The position numbers were made by a program, and so were the translations under genes. From Paramecium octaurelia (taxonomy: Eukaryota; Ciliophora; Oligohymenophorea; Peniculida; Parameciidae), in the NCBI GenBank assembly GCA_905182995.1, contig CAJJDP010000023.1, positions 285,474 to 349,473 on the forward strand: a DNA stretch of 64,000 nt. The letters run 5' to 3'. Every line of letters begins with the position of its first letter. Position 1 is the stretch's first letter. This document shows positions 1 to 9,985 of this stretch, piece after piece. The notes under the pieces were generated by a model that saw only the letters and a list, made by a program, of their open reading frames with translations, made no database searches and had not been told where the DNA came from.

Positions 1-1
1 T

Positions 2-127
2 TCTTGGATTTCAGCCATTCACTTCAAGTAAACCAGGAGCGAATTGTAAATTATGGAGATTAATATAACAAAAGAAATGGATATAATATTGGACTCTAAT
101 TCAAAAATTATCAAAACTTTAAATTGA
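2..127 (+). CDS. 3' end of an unknown protein (partial)
   Basis: An open frame enters from the left edge and ends at TGA 125-127, giving about 41 residues that finish in ...SKIIKTLN. It contains in-frame TAA codons read as Gln. The mixed, mostly polar composition looks coding, but there is no recognisable domain in so short a piece. The rest lies outside the window. Function unknown. Confidence 0.4.
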
Positions 128-589
128 TCCTATTACTTAGAATTTCTTGGAATAATTTTTACAATCTGATACTACATCTAGGACCACTCTGGATGAAATA
201 TACAATCATCCATTTCTAAATTAAGTATAAGACGATGTTCATTTAATTTTCTGATTTATTATTATTTGTAAATTAAGTTCTACTTTAATTACATTGACTC
301 TATGTAAAAGTATATATAATAATTTTAATTGCATAAAAAATAATAATTATTATTGAGAAATAATTATAGAACTTAAAAAAGGTCTAACATCTCTAAATTC
401 ATTAGAACAATCGAATTATAAAAACATCTATTTTTATATCTAATTTGAGTATATAAATGTGACAAATAAATGAATAAGAATATATTTGTGTTCATAAAAA
501 TTCTAGTGTTTTTAATTCTTTAATTTAATCACTTGGAATAGAGAGATGTGAAGAACATAAAATATTAAATCTTTTAATTTTTTTTTTAA
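128..589. other. Intergenic, AT-rich
   Basis: No convincing reading frame on either strand. It holds the 3' flank of the gene entering from the left and the promoter of the P1 gene, with a T-run just before the P1 start. Confidence 0.5.
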
Positions 590-981
590 ATGGCAAGAGC
601 ATAAAAAGACACAAGACCAATTGCAGATTAAAATACATCAGAAGCAGCATGCACATACGCTGCACTCATCTTATATGAAGACAATCAAGAAGTAAAAACT
701 ATTATTAAGAGAAGATCAATGCAGCAAAATTGGCACAAATCATCAAGGCTGCTAATTTGAGAGTTGAACCAATTTGGACTAAAGTATTCGAAAAGGCACT
801 CAAAGGAAAGAAAGTAGGAGATTTATTACATGGAAACAGTGGAAGTGCTCCTGCTTCTTAAGTTGCTACAACAACCACAGCACCAGTTGCATAATAGACT
901 AAAGCTCCTGAAGCTGCTAAGGAAGTTAAGAAAGCTGAAGAACCCGAAGAAGATGTTGATATGGGAGGCTTATTTGATTGA
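590..981 (+). CDS. RPLP1: 60S acidic ribosomal protein P1
   Basis: Stalk protein of the large ribosomal subunit, which with P0/P2 recruits translational GTPases. One 23-nt intron (692-714) splits the gene into 102 + 267 nt, giving 122 residues. An alpha-helical N-terminal domain contains EPIWTKVFEKAL, matching the P1 family; then comes an Ala/Pro/Thr-rich hinge and an acidic tail EEPEEDVDMGGLFD. The last residues are the hallmark P-protein C-terminus. TAA/TAG are read as Gln at several places. The P1 rather than P2 assignment rests on the N-terminal helix sequence. Confidence 0.93.
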
Positions 982-1332
982 TAAACACCATCATTCGTAC
1001 ATTAATATTCAAATATTAAATGCAAAGCATCTTTGTAAAGTCAATATTTTCATAACATTCTCGATGCAATCTTAGAGTATTTCAAGACATATTCTTTATC
1101 TCATTAATTTCAATAAATCTAGGTTCCTTATTCTTAAAACTAATTTATAACATTTTTTATTTATTATAATACTAATACATAGATCTAATTTACTAAAGAA
1201 AATTTCCTAGATTTATACTAATAAATATATATATAGACATTCTAACAAACTTATCTTATTTTTTATACTATTAATTATTTCGTCAATTTTCTTTTTGGTT
1301 TCATTATTTCATCGCTTTCATGATCGTTTTCT
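982..1332. other. Intergenic between convergent genes
   Basis: 3' flanks of the P1 gene and of the minus-strand WD-like gene; AT-rich and without a convincing frame. Confidence 0.4.
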
Positions 1333-1923
1333 TCATTTTTTGCCAAAATGGAATATAAAAACTATAAAGATAACCACAAAGCTAAGAGCATGAGTCAATT
1401 CAATTTATCTAATACCAGTTTTATTATTCAATGAGTAAAACTCGAAAAAATCACTAGTCTATGTATTCTATTTAAGAGAACGAATGGAATAATATCAGTA
1501 CCATAATCTTTGATCATCTAACGATTTATAAAGAAAAAAATTTCAACTTTAGTAGAGTATTTGAACAAGGATATATCATAAATTTGTAAGGTTCTATCAT
1601 ATCCAACTAAATATGAATTCATAACTTTAATATCCTTTAATTTTTATAAATTAGGTTTCTTATAGGGTAATAAAAAATTTTAATCTATTAAATTATTTGA
1701 ATACTCATGATGCTTTCCTATTAATTTGATATATTAAATTAACCTAATTTGATAACACAACATAAACTTTTTTGACTGTAAATATTCTCCTACTGTATTG
1801 AAACTATTGATGCAGCAGGTTAATCACACTTGAGAGTAACAACAGTCAAAGACACAGAATTAAAAAACCAATCAATTTTTCTGTTTAAAAAATTACATTT
1901 GGATATCACCTTAACATATTCAT
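1333..1923 (-). CDS. Small beta-propeller-like protein with C-terminal membrane anchor
   Basis: Minus-strand gene with four proposed introns: 1881-1909 (29 nt), 1776-1793 (18), 1685-1704 (20) and 1459-1481 (23). The spliced frame from the ATG at 1923 is exactly 167 codons. It contains a WD-repeat-like strand, LVGYDRTLQIYDI, and ends in a hydrophobic helix (LSFVVIFIVFIFHFG) followed by two lysines. A coding-looking frame continues upstream to about 2070 without an ATG, so the true start may be further out or lost. A propeller plus C-terminal anchor recalls SEC12/PREB, the ER exchange factor for Sar1, but the protein is too short to claim that. Confidence 0.5.
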
Positions 1924-2081
1924 AATTGGTGTTTCTGATAATGTATTTTTATTCTTTAATATGCCATACTAATAATAAGAAGAAAGTGCTCCATTCTCAT
2001 CTCCCACCAAGCCACTCTTGTATTTCTTGGTATAAATAAAATGTCCTTTAACAATATTAGTTTTTTTATATTAAATAAAAA

Positions 2082-2090
2082 TAAAAAAAA
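2082..2090 (-). terminator. Pol III T-run terminator of tRNA-Glu
   Basis: A run of A on the plus strand, read as T on the minus strand, begins directly after the tRNA discriminator base. Confidence 0.6.
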
Positions 2091-2161
2091 TATCGATACC
2101 GGGATTTGAACCCAGAATGACAGGGTGAAAACCTGTTGTTTTACCATTAGACTATACCGAT
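2091..2161 (-). tRNA. tRNA-Glu (anticodon UUC)
   Basis: The reverse complement folds as a tRNA. A 7-bp acceptor (ATCGGTA with TATCGAT, one G-T pair) is followed by discriminator A. The anticodon stem ACAGG/CCTGT carries loop TTTTCAC with anticodon TTC, and the T arm has loop TTCAAAT. The B box reads GGTTCAAATCC. A T-run follows the 3' end on the minus strand, a normal Pol III terminator. There is no intron. It decodes GAA/GAG, the ordinary Glu codons, and is not one of the ciliate suppressor tRNA-Gln species. Confidence 0.93.
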
Positions 2162-2191
2162 CTTATTTATAATATATTAATAAAATAATAA

Positions 2192-2689
2192 ATGGAAATT
2201 TAAGATTATTATTAGGTTGCATTATCGACTGTTTTTTTTAAAATCGTTCTATACAATATTTTAAGGTACGAAATCAAAATTCTCAACCTTTGTGATTGGG
2301 ATAGAAAATTAAAAATGTTTCTGAGTAAAGTTGATATGATTGTGATATTAGAGAGAAAATTACATCTATTAGAAAAAGGATATGGAGAAAGAATATTTAT
2401 AAATAAAAGATAATAAACCTCATTTGTAAATACTTTATACAGAAGAATGAACATTATATTATTTTTTATGAAGATTCCAATAAATTTAATGATTAAATAA
2501 AAGGTAAATAACTTCAAATTTAAGTTTTGGAGAAATTAAATAAAGAATAGGCTATTTTATATAATAAATAGAAATTGCAATTATATAAACCATCAAGTTG
2601 AAGTCTAGATATAAATTAATTAGATAAATAAAAGAAAATACTTTATTAAATATAAACCAAATTAGAGATTCGTTTAATATAAAAGTTGA
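2192..2689 (+). CDS. Hypothetical protein
   Basis: An ATG opens a TGA-free frame of 165 codons ending at 2687-2689. The peptide starts MEIQDYYQVALSTVFF and is rich in Lys, Ile, Asn and Phe. A 21-nt GT...AG segment near 2500 could be an in-frame intron, so splicing would not change the frame. No family is recognised. A long antisense frame in the same place has no better claim. Open frames arise easily under a one-stop code, so support is moderate. Confidence 0.35.
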
Positions 2690-3111
2690 AAACTTAACAT
2701 AATAACTGAAATAATCAATAATCAAATGCCTAATTTACTAAAATAGAATTAGCTTTATGATTTACTTGAAAAGTAGAAGCTCATGCCAACTCAATATTAT
2801 ATAATCCTATATAAAATTCATCTACATTATGTAAGATGTCTATCATAAGTATCTCACCCGTATGATTGCATTATGCTATAATTGTCCCTAACTAATATAT
2901 AATCATTAAATCATTATTAATTGATTTACAAACTAATAAACATTAACAAGGATAATCCAAATATATATTATATCTTTGTCCATAAATCTTTCTTGATTCA
3001 GTATTTTGAGCCAAACCTATTTAAGTTTCAATATATTTTAACTTATTATAAATTGTGCAATTAATACTTGATAGTAATACTAACAAAAATAACATTCAAT
3101 AAATATTATAT
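2690..3111. other. Intergenic
   Basis: 3' flanks of two convergent genes. Short coding-like peptides can be read but no consistent gene model. Confidence 0.4.
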
Positions 3112-4113
3112 TCAATAAAATTTTTCTCTTGAGTTTGCTAAACTGCTCAAACCCATAATACCATTAAATAGTTCATATAATTTTTATGTTTCCTTTTGTC
3201 TTACTGACATTAGATCTTGTCTGACCTTTTCAAATAAACGAATTATTTACTCTATCTATCTCAGATTTCATTTTGATATCACTTTCCTCCTTTTTATACA
3301 AGGATTATATCTCCTATTTTAATTGATTATTTTCATCAGTTAAACTCTAACACTGCTCTTCCAAATCTTACAATTTTTAATTTAACTACAGATGGCATTC
3401 CTTATACTCCTACAATCGTTCCATTTCATTCTAAAAATCCTTAGTGACTACTAATTTAAACTCCTCTATTTGTTTATTAATCTCTTATTTGCTTTGTTTC
3501 ATATCCTAGTGGAGTCTTCTCTTTTCTAATTTATAATAAGTTAATTTTTCTTTCAATTTTTCATTTTCAACCCTCAAAGGTTCACATTAAAATAAAATCT
3601 CATCCAACTTTTATATTTCAGTCTTCAATCTACTATTCTCTTCTCCCAAAAGGATTAATTGATCTTAGAATTGCCTTTATTAATCTTCATTTCTTATATA
3701 CATTGTCTATAAATATCTTATTATTTTCTTACATTCATAGTGTCATTTTCTTATCTTAAATGCTCTATCATGTCCTTCAATTCAATCATATCTTTTATCA
3801 AATTATCCTTCTCCTATTGTAGTTTGTTTATTCGATAAATTTCCTAGTCCTTTTTCTAAATAGATTTCTGATACATCTCCTTAAGCTACTCATTCTCATC
3901 CTATAATTCATTTAATTAGCTTTGCATATCAATGATCACTTGATCTTTTTTTAGAAATTCATTTTTTAATAATTCCATCTATCATTAATGAATGGTATGC
4001 ATTACTTTTTCCCTTTACTCTCTAATGAGATTGATATAATACTATTCTTGTTCTATGAATCTCATCTCACTGATCCTAAGAGACTCATGACTCGATATGA
4101 ATTAAGAAGCCAT
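3112..4113 (-). CDS. Coiled-coil protein
   Basis: Minus-strand gene, 316 residues after removing two introns (26 and 25 nt); the spliced length is an exact multiple of three. After a short N-terminus (MASQFISSHESLR...) it is almost all heptad-like, rich in Glu, Lys, Gln and Leu, for example MQSQLNELQDENEQLKEMYQ, up to a short C-terminus ending SSLANSREKFY. This predicts a long parallel coiled coil. It lies only 19 bp downstream of the GRIP-domain gene on the same strand. No other domain is visible, and the role (basal body, vesicle tether or scaffold) cannot be told. Confidence 0.8.
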
Positions 4114-4132
4114 GTAAATAATTTAAAATAAA

Positions 4133-5402
4133 TCAATTCATCATATGTTTATTCATTTACTCAACTCTGCTAATTGGTCTTTCCAGATTTATGTCGTTTA
4201 ATTGGGGTTGCTTGAGACAAGCGAAACTATCACTAATGAGATTTTTTGCGTTCTTTAGGAAACCCCTCTCCCTCGCTTAATCAATTCTTCTTTTCTCTTC
4301 ATTAGACATTTTTAATATTGTCATAATTGCATTCATTAAAATAGTAGCTTCTTTATAATTTCTAGTTTCTTAGTACAAGAAGTATTTGTATACAACATTC
4401 TTTAAATATTCAAAATTTGCATTTTTGCTATCATCCTCTTTGTTGAAAATAATTTGATCTGTCTAGATTTATTTACTTGATATCTATTTATTTGGGACAA
4501 AATCCTATTATTTTAAGGTAGCATCCTATTCAAAGGGATTAATTTCATCGTAATCAGGTGTTGGAGTTTCATAGTTTTTGTGTGGATTATTTTTTTCCAT
4601 CTCTGCTTATTTTTTAGATTATAATTATTGTTCTAATTCCTAGATTTTGGTATTCTATTTTTGAATCTCCTCCAACAGTTTATCAGTCTATTATTTTAAC
4701 TTCAGTTATTCATTCATAAGATCTGATGAATTTATTTTATTAGCTCTATCTGGTTATTGTAATTATAATTCTTGAACCATTAATTAGGTTTTCAAATTTG
4801 CATTATCTTCTTCCAATTAATGAAGGGTTTGTAATTATGAATTTTTAATCTATATTATGTCATTCAATTCAATTATTTCTTTGGCCAATCGAGTATTATT
4901 GGCATCTAGATCATTAATCTATTATTTTAGTTATTTGATTATTTATTGAGTCTTTTGATCAGTATTTTACCCTTGTTTTTCGATCATTTATCTATATTTT
5001 TCTTCTAATTGGAATTTTTCATTGTTAGTTTCTTTGATTAGATTCGTTAAAGCTTTTGATTTGTCTTCGTCCTTTTGTTTAAGTAAATCAAGAATTTGAT
5101 TCTGATCAAATTAACCTATTGTTAATAATACTTTAAACCCAAAGGCTTCTATTCAAATTTGTAAATCTCATCATTTAAGATTGATGAGATAGCTTAAAAT
5201 AAGGTTTCTCTGTCTTTAGCAATTAGTTTATACTCTTTGTAGGTCTAAACATATTTCTCAGATAATTTATCCAATTTTTTAGTGATGGTTTTGTTTTCCT
5301 TTATCTTATCACTTATTTAGTATTATATACTTTATCCTTCAATTATGACACCAATACTTCTTTACTGAGATCTTCTAAGGGCTATTCATTATTTTCTTAC
5401 AT
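4133..5402 (-). CDS. GRIP-domain golgin (coiled-coil Golgi tether)
   Basis: Minus-strand gene of 406 residues with two introns (26 and 23 nt); the spliced length is divisible by three. Residues about 20-290 form a long Gln/Glu/Leu/Lys coiled coil. Near residues 315-365 lies a segment FEYLKNVVYKYFLYQE followed by ILMNAIMTILKMSNEEKRRI. This matches the GRIP domain, including its conserved aromatic Tyr and the hydrophobic end. In other eukaryotes GRIP domains bind Arl1-GTP and place golgins on the trans-Golgi. A basic tail of about 40 residues follows. The GRIP call is from motif recognition only. Confidence 0.75.
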
Positions 5403-5419
5403 TTAATTAAAATATAGTA

Positions 5420-6877
5420 ATGGAATTAGAGAAACAAATATACAAATTCCACTATTTCTTAACATCGTGGAAATACGCTAGAGTTTCAGCAAAAATTCTA
5501 TTTTTAGGGTTGCTAGGGATATCATTATTATTTATAGGCGTATACGTATCTCTTTGCGTCAGACAAGGAGAAAGGAGATTAGAATTTTTATAACAAGACA
5601 ATAGTGTAATTTCTCAATTTAACGAGAGTGTTGTTTACACAGTAAATATAGTAGATCATTCATTCAGCAATCCCTTATTACAAATGAAATTTTCATTTAA
5701 CAAATATCTATTAACACTTAGACAAAACATTGCAAAAGATCATAATATAACTTAGGAAATACTTTTTGTGGATTCAAACAATTATTAATCAAATTTTGAT
5801 CTATTTTTTTTAAACTTTGTGGATATAGAAACTATGTTTTTAGTTGATTTTACAAACTATTTTACAGACAGTGAGAACGACATTTTGATTTAGAATTTAA
5901 AAACAAGAGAATTGTGGTATTGGGGAAGGAATTCTTTGAAAAATGATGAATCTACCTCTTTTTACATTAAGATGATAAGAAATATCTTTTTGTGTCAATA
6001 GATTTTAGTAACCATATTTTTTGTCTCCTGCACTTCATCAATCATAATTCGTCTATTTTTGTTATCTGTGCCTGCATTCTCCTATATTATAAGTACAAAT
6101 TATCCATTATAATTATAGGGAGCTTACTATAGCTAATATTCAGGTAGGAATAGGAATTGAATAATCAGGGGAATCAAGAAAATTGGATTGGAATTTACAT
6201 AAGGTTATTGGAGAGAAATAACAAAGTTAAATATTACATTATCTTTGCCTTTTTGACGATGATATTCTTCTACACAGTAATTTATAATCAGGGTCTGGAT
6301 TAAGCAACTTAGTTTATGTTTGGGAAAAGCATTCCATTAGGATTAAATATATATTTTATGATGTAAAATGGCTGAACATATTAGAATAGTATTTATAAAT
6401 GAATTGCAAGGAGTTTTATTTTTAAGAACAAGATCTTCAATTTACTTTGTGCCAAAATACATTTGTTGTTACTACATTACATATCTATATTATCTCGAAT
6501 AAACAAGTATAAATTTAATTAAGTTTCGGTTATGGATTCTATTAAATAGGTTTAACAATAGTGTTTCTAATGAGTTTGAGTACATTTGCTGCATTTTTGT
6601 ACTTCTTTGAAGTTCCTGCCTTGACTTGGTAAAGAGCGTCTTTTTATACTCCAACTGAATAGCGACCAAGATGTTACTATATGCCACTATTTTAAATTGA
6701 ATGGATTAGTGATATCCCTTAAATTTGGACTGTATTCTACGGACTTTGTGGACGAAAGTAGAATTTATGCTTTATTAATTATTAAGGTACTTTGAAAGGT
6801 AGCATTTGGCTTATGTTGACAGAAATTAGATTCAATTCCATTAGATCTTAGAGGACGATGAACATATTGATTTATGA
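5420..6877 (+). CDS. Polytopic membrane protein, tandem paralogue 1
   Basis: About 467 residues after removing two inferred introns (25 nt near 6144 and 29 nt near 6764). It has an N-terminal membrane helix (ILFLGLLGISLLFIGVYVS), an ectodomain of about 190 residues containing VDIETMFLVDFTNYF, then more hydrophobic segments, and a C-terminus with ...FYGLCGRKYFERQHLAYVD. The next gene downstream has the same order of features and shared signatures (ETMF[LI][VI]DF, FVPKYIV, LCGR[RK]YF). No known family is recognised; this looks like a lineage-specific membrane protein. It starts 18 bp from the divergent golgin start at 5402. Confidence 0.75.
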
Positions 6878-6899
6878 ATGATATTTAATAAAATTTATA

Positions 6900-8527
6900 A
6901 TGGATTTGGAGAAACTATTATTCATCATTCATGTATTTATACTTTCTAGGAAATTGTTGACATATGTTTTAAAGATTGGGTTGTTTCTCCTTCCAGCTTT
7001 AACACTTTTGGGATTAGTCTTCATTTTTTTATTATAATTTAGAGAATAATACAAACAATTCTTGGATATATAAAGCCACGGTATATTTCATTTTCAGCAT
7101 AGAGCACTTCAACAATGAGACTATATACATTTTCAACATAACCGATGCTGAATTAAAAGAAAAAAATGAATCATACTTATCAATGAGATTTACGATTAAT
7201 TAAGAATTGCTCCTCATCAGCAACGATTTTCAATAGAAATACAATTTCTCTGTTAGTACCAAATTCATAGATGTTGATTTTTACAATAAAGATTATTATT
7301 CTATTTTATCCTTAGCACCAGATTTAGAAACTATGTTTATTATTGACTTCCTTGATTTCTATTAGGAAAGTAACATATCACTATTGAATTAATAAACAAA
7401 TAAAAAATGGAGTTGGGATATCTCTGAGTTTGCAAGTTCATTATTATTATTTATATAGGAAAAAATGCTGTAGCTTACGATTAAAGATTATATGCAACTA
7501 TAGAAACCTTGTTTAAATGTATATTGGGAATATTTTTATAATCAATATTTGCTTCATTTTACTTGAAGATACCTCTTGCTTGTAGTCCTATTATACATCT
7601 ATATGAGTGTATTTTTTGTTCATATTCAATTTTAAAGTGAATTGTATTTCAGAGTGTTAGAATTAAGAATTATAAGCATAAGAAATATTGGAGGAACTTC
7701 CTTGGTTAACCAAATATTTGAATATTTTGGATAGAAATCATAAATTAAAAAAAGAGTTGCTTGATGCATCTTTCCAAATGTTTATTTTATTAGGCTTTTC
7801 TCAATTGTTTTAATTCGACGTTTATAGTTGTTCATTTCAGTTATTAACAAAAAATCACCCAGAAGGATTGATTGAAAGATTTTTTATGTAAGATTTATAA
7901 TTAAATTAGATCATTTACACTAATTGAATTCTGGAGCTTCCTTTTTAAAAGAACCAGATCATCCTTTTATTTTGTTCCTAAATACATTGTACTTACCTAC
8001 ATTTTATTTTTCTATTATTTTCAAAGCACTATCTATGGGTATTACTATCTGGCATTTTACATTTGTATCTGCTCATAATGCACCATAATATTTTACTTTA
8101 CCCTTCATTTCGAAATAGCAGCCTTGGATTGGTCCGATATGTCCCCCTACACTCCTTCATTTGATCGACCTAGAGTTTGCTACACTCCATTGTTTAGTAT
8201 GACTTGGAGCAATGACATTCCACCCTTTTGGACTATGTTCTACCCTCTTTGTGGAAGAAGGTATCTTTTAAATTAAACTACCTTAGGTATTTCTAAATTT
8301 AGAATTTGGCACTTGTGGATAATAATTAAATCTTATTAAACAATTTTTTACACCAAGATGATGACATAGAGAATGATCCTGTTTAAGTTCCAAATTTGGT
8401 AGCTTAAGTTGCTTTACCTTAATAATAATAGCCAAACTAATATGCTTAAATAAATTAGTAGTTTGTAATCAATGCAGATAATATACTTGAAAATTAATAA
8501 CCATAACAATAAAATTAGCCTTTGTGA
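6900..8527 (+). CDS. Polytopic membrane protein, tandem paralogue 2
   Basis: Begins 22 bp after the stop of paralogue 1. One 26-nt intron near 8262 gives 533 residues with an exact frame. Features: an N-terminal hydrophobic helix, an ectodomain with ETMFIIDFLDFY, a central charged stretch, a membrane block around FYFVPKYIVLTYILFFYYF, then a conserved segment with DWSDMSPYTPSFDRP and FWTMFYPLCGRRYF. A Gln/Asn-rich tail of about 50 residues is absent from paralogue 1. Tandem orientation and shared motifs indicate a local duplication. Function unknown. Confidence 0.78.
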
Positions 8528-8844
8528 TTATTTATATAACTTTTTATGAAAATATTAAATTTCTTTCTATCCCTAATATTGTATATTTACACCTTTTATA
8601 TCATAATTTATCACTACTAAATTATGATGTATGAATAGCATATTTATTAGGCAAATTTAAAATCATTAATTATAGAAACTACTAATTTTATTTTAAATTG
8701 ACTCAAAATTTTATCAGTTTTTGAATAAAATTAATTTAAATTCAAGCAAATTTCAATGAAAAATTTATCAAGTTGAAATTTGATTGATCATATTATTTAA
8801 AGGAATTTTTGGTCATTAAAGATATTTTAAAAAATTATCATCTA
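8528..8844. other. Intergenic
   Basis: Very AT-rich spacer upstream of the next plus-strand gene; nothing else seen. Confidence 0.5.
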
Positions 8845-9890
8845 ATGCTCACTTATGTGAATGAAAATCCAAAATTCGCTGAAACTTTAAAGTAGCTAGT
8901 CGAATGTGGAAAAGATAGAACAATTAGATGGCCAGAAATAGCTAAAGTCTTGGAGAATATGTTTAGTATCACCATTTCAAAGCCTTGTTTACTCAAACCA
9001 GCTTATCAATCTATTATCAGTCCTAATGTGGAATTAGATAAGCAATAACATCGATTATTGGTTATAACTGTAATCAAACATTCAGCTTTAATTAAATAGG
9101 CCTTGCCTGACTTTCAAAAAACATCAGGAATATAGTAAAGTGTTATTATATCTTCAGAATTTAATCAAAAAAGTTCTAAAGTAGAATGTATCGTTCCTTT
9201 AAAACAGCCATAGAAACAGGAATCTAAGTTTTCGTGTAGAAGAAGTCAGAATATAGAAAGAGATTAGTTAGAGTGCCTGGCTCAGCTATTTCTCGTGTGT
9301 TGTAATGCAAAATACTTCCATCAGATGATCCCTTCACAAATAAATTAAAGTTTATGTCAGAACAACTGTCTATTCTACTTATGATTAGTATCGATTACGA
9401 TGGAGAAGACATAACTGCACTCTATTCTACAGTGACTTAAAAAATGACAAAGAAGAACTTTCATTTATTATTGAATTGCATATCCTTCATGTTCGATTTA
9501 AAATGTATTAGTCAAGGTTAGATAACAAGAGATGAATAATTAATGCCTGATTATTGGTTATAGCCAACAATCAAAGAGAACTAGAAATTATATGTTTATA
9601 ATTATTTCTTTGAGGATGACAATTGTTAGAAGTATTAAATGTATTCCGATGCAGTTGATGTTTAATAAGAAATGGATTACAAAGTGTTTTTAAATATAAA
9701 TCCTATTTCTTAACCAAAATAGTAATCATTCTTGAAAAGGAATACAAAATTAAAGACTGTGAGAGGGAGAATAACCGTAAATGATAAGAAGTACCCAAGT
9801 GAAAGAACCATAATTTTTGCAGAGCCAGAAGAAGAAAGTGAGGAAGAGTTTTATGATATAAAATTTGGTAGAAAGTAGAATTGCATTTGA
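8845..9890 (+). CDS. Hypothetical protein with acidic C-terminus
   Basis: 340 residues after removing a 23-nt intron near 9231; the spliced frame is exact. The N-terminal third (MLTYVNENPKFAETLKQLVE...) is helical and contains RWPEIAKVLENMF. The middle has MSEQLSILLMISIDYDGEDI. The end is basic then acidic (TVRGRITVNDKKYP..., AEPEEESEEEFYD). There is no membrane segment or known motif. It is convergent with the WSD-motif gene, 95 bp between stops. I do not recognise the family. Confidence 0.7.
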
Positions 9891-9985
9891 TATGTCATAT
9901 AATTTAATTAATTAGATTATAAGTTTTAATTATATAATAGATTTTATATATTAATAATAATAGATAAATATATAAATACTAAAGC

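Noticed and set aside
2212-2517. Minus-strand open frame of about 100 codons
   Set aside because: Composition is typical of an AT-rich shadow; a plus-strand frame with a good ATG covers the same bases.
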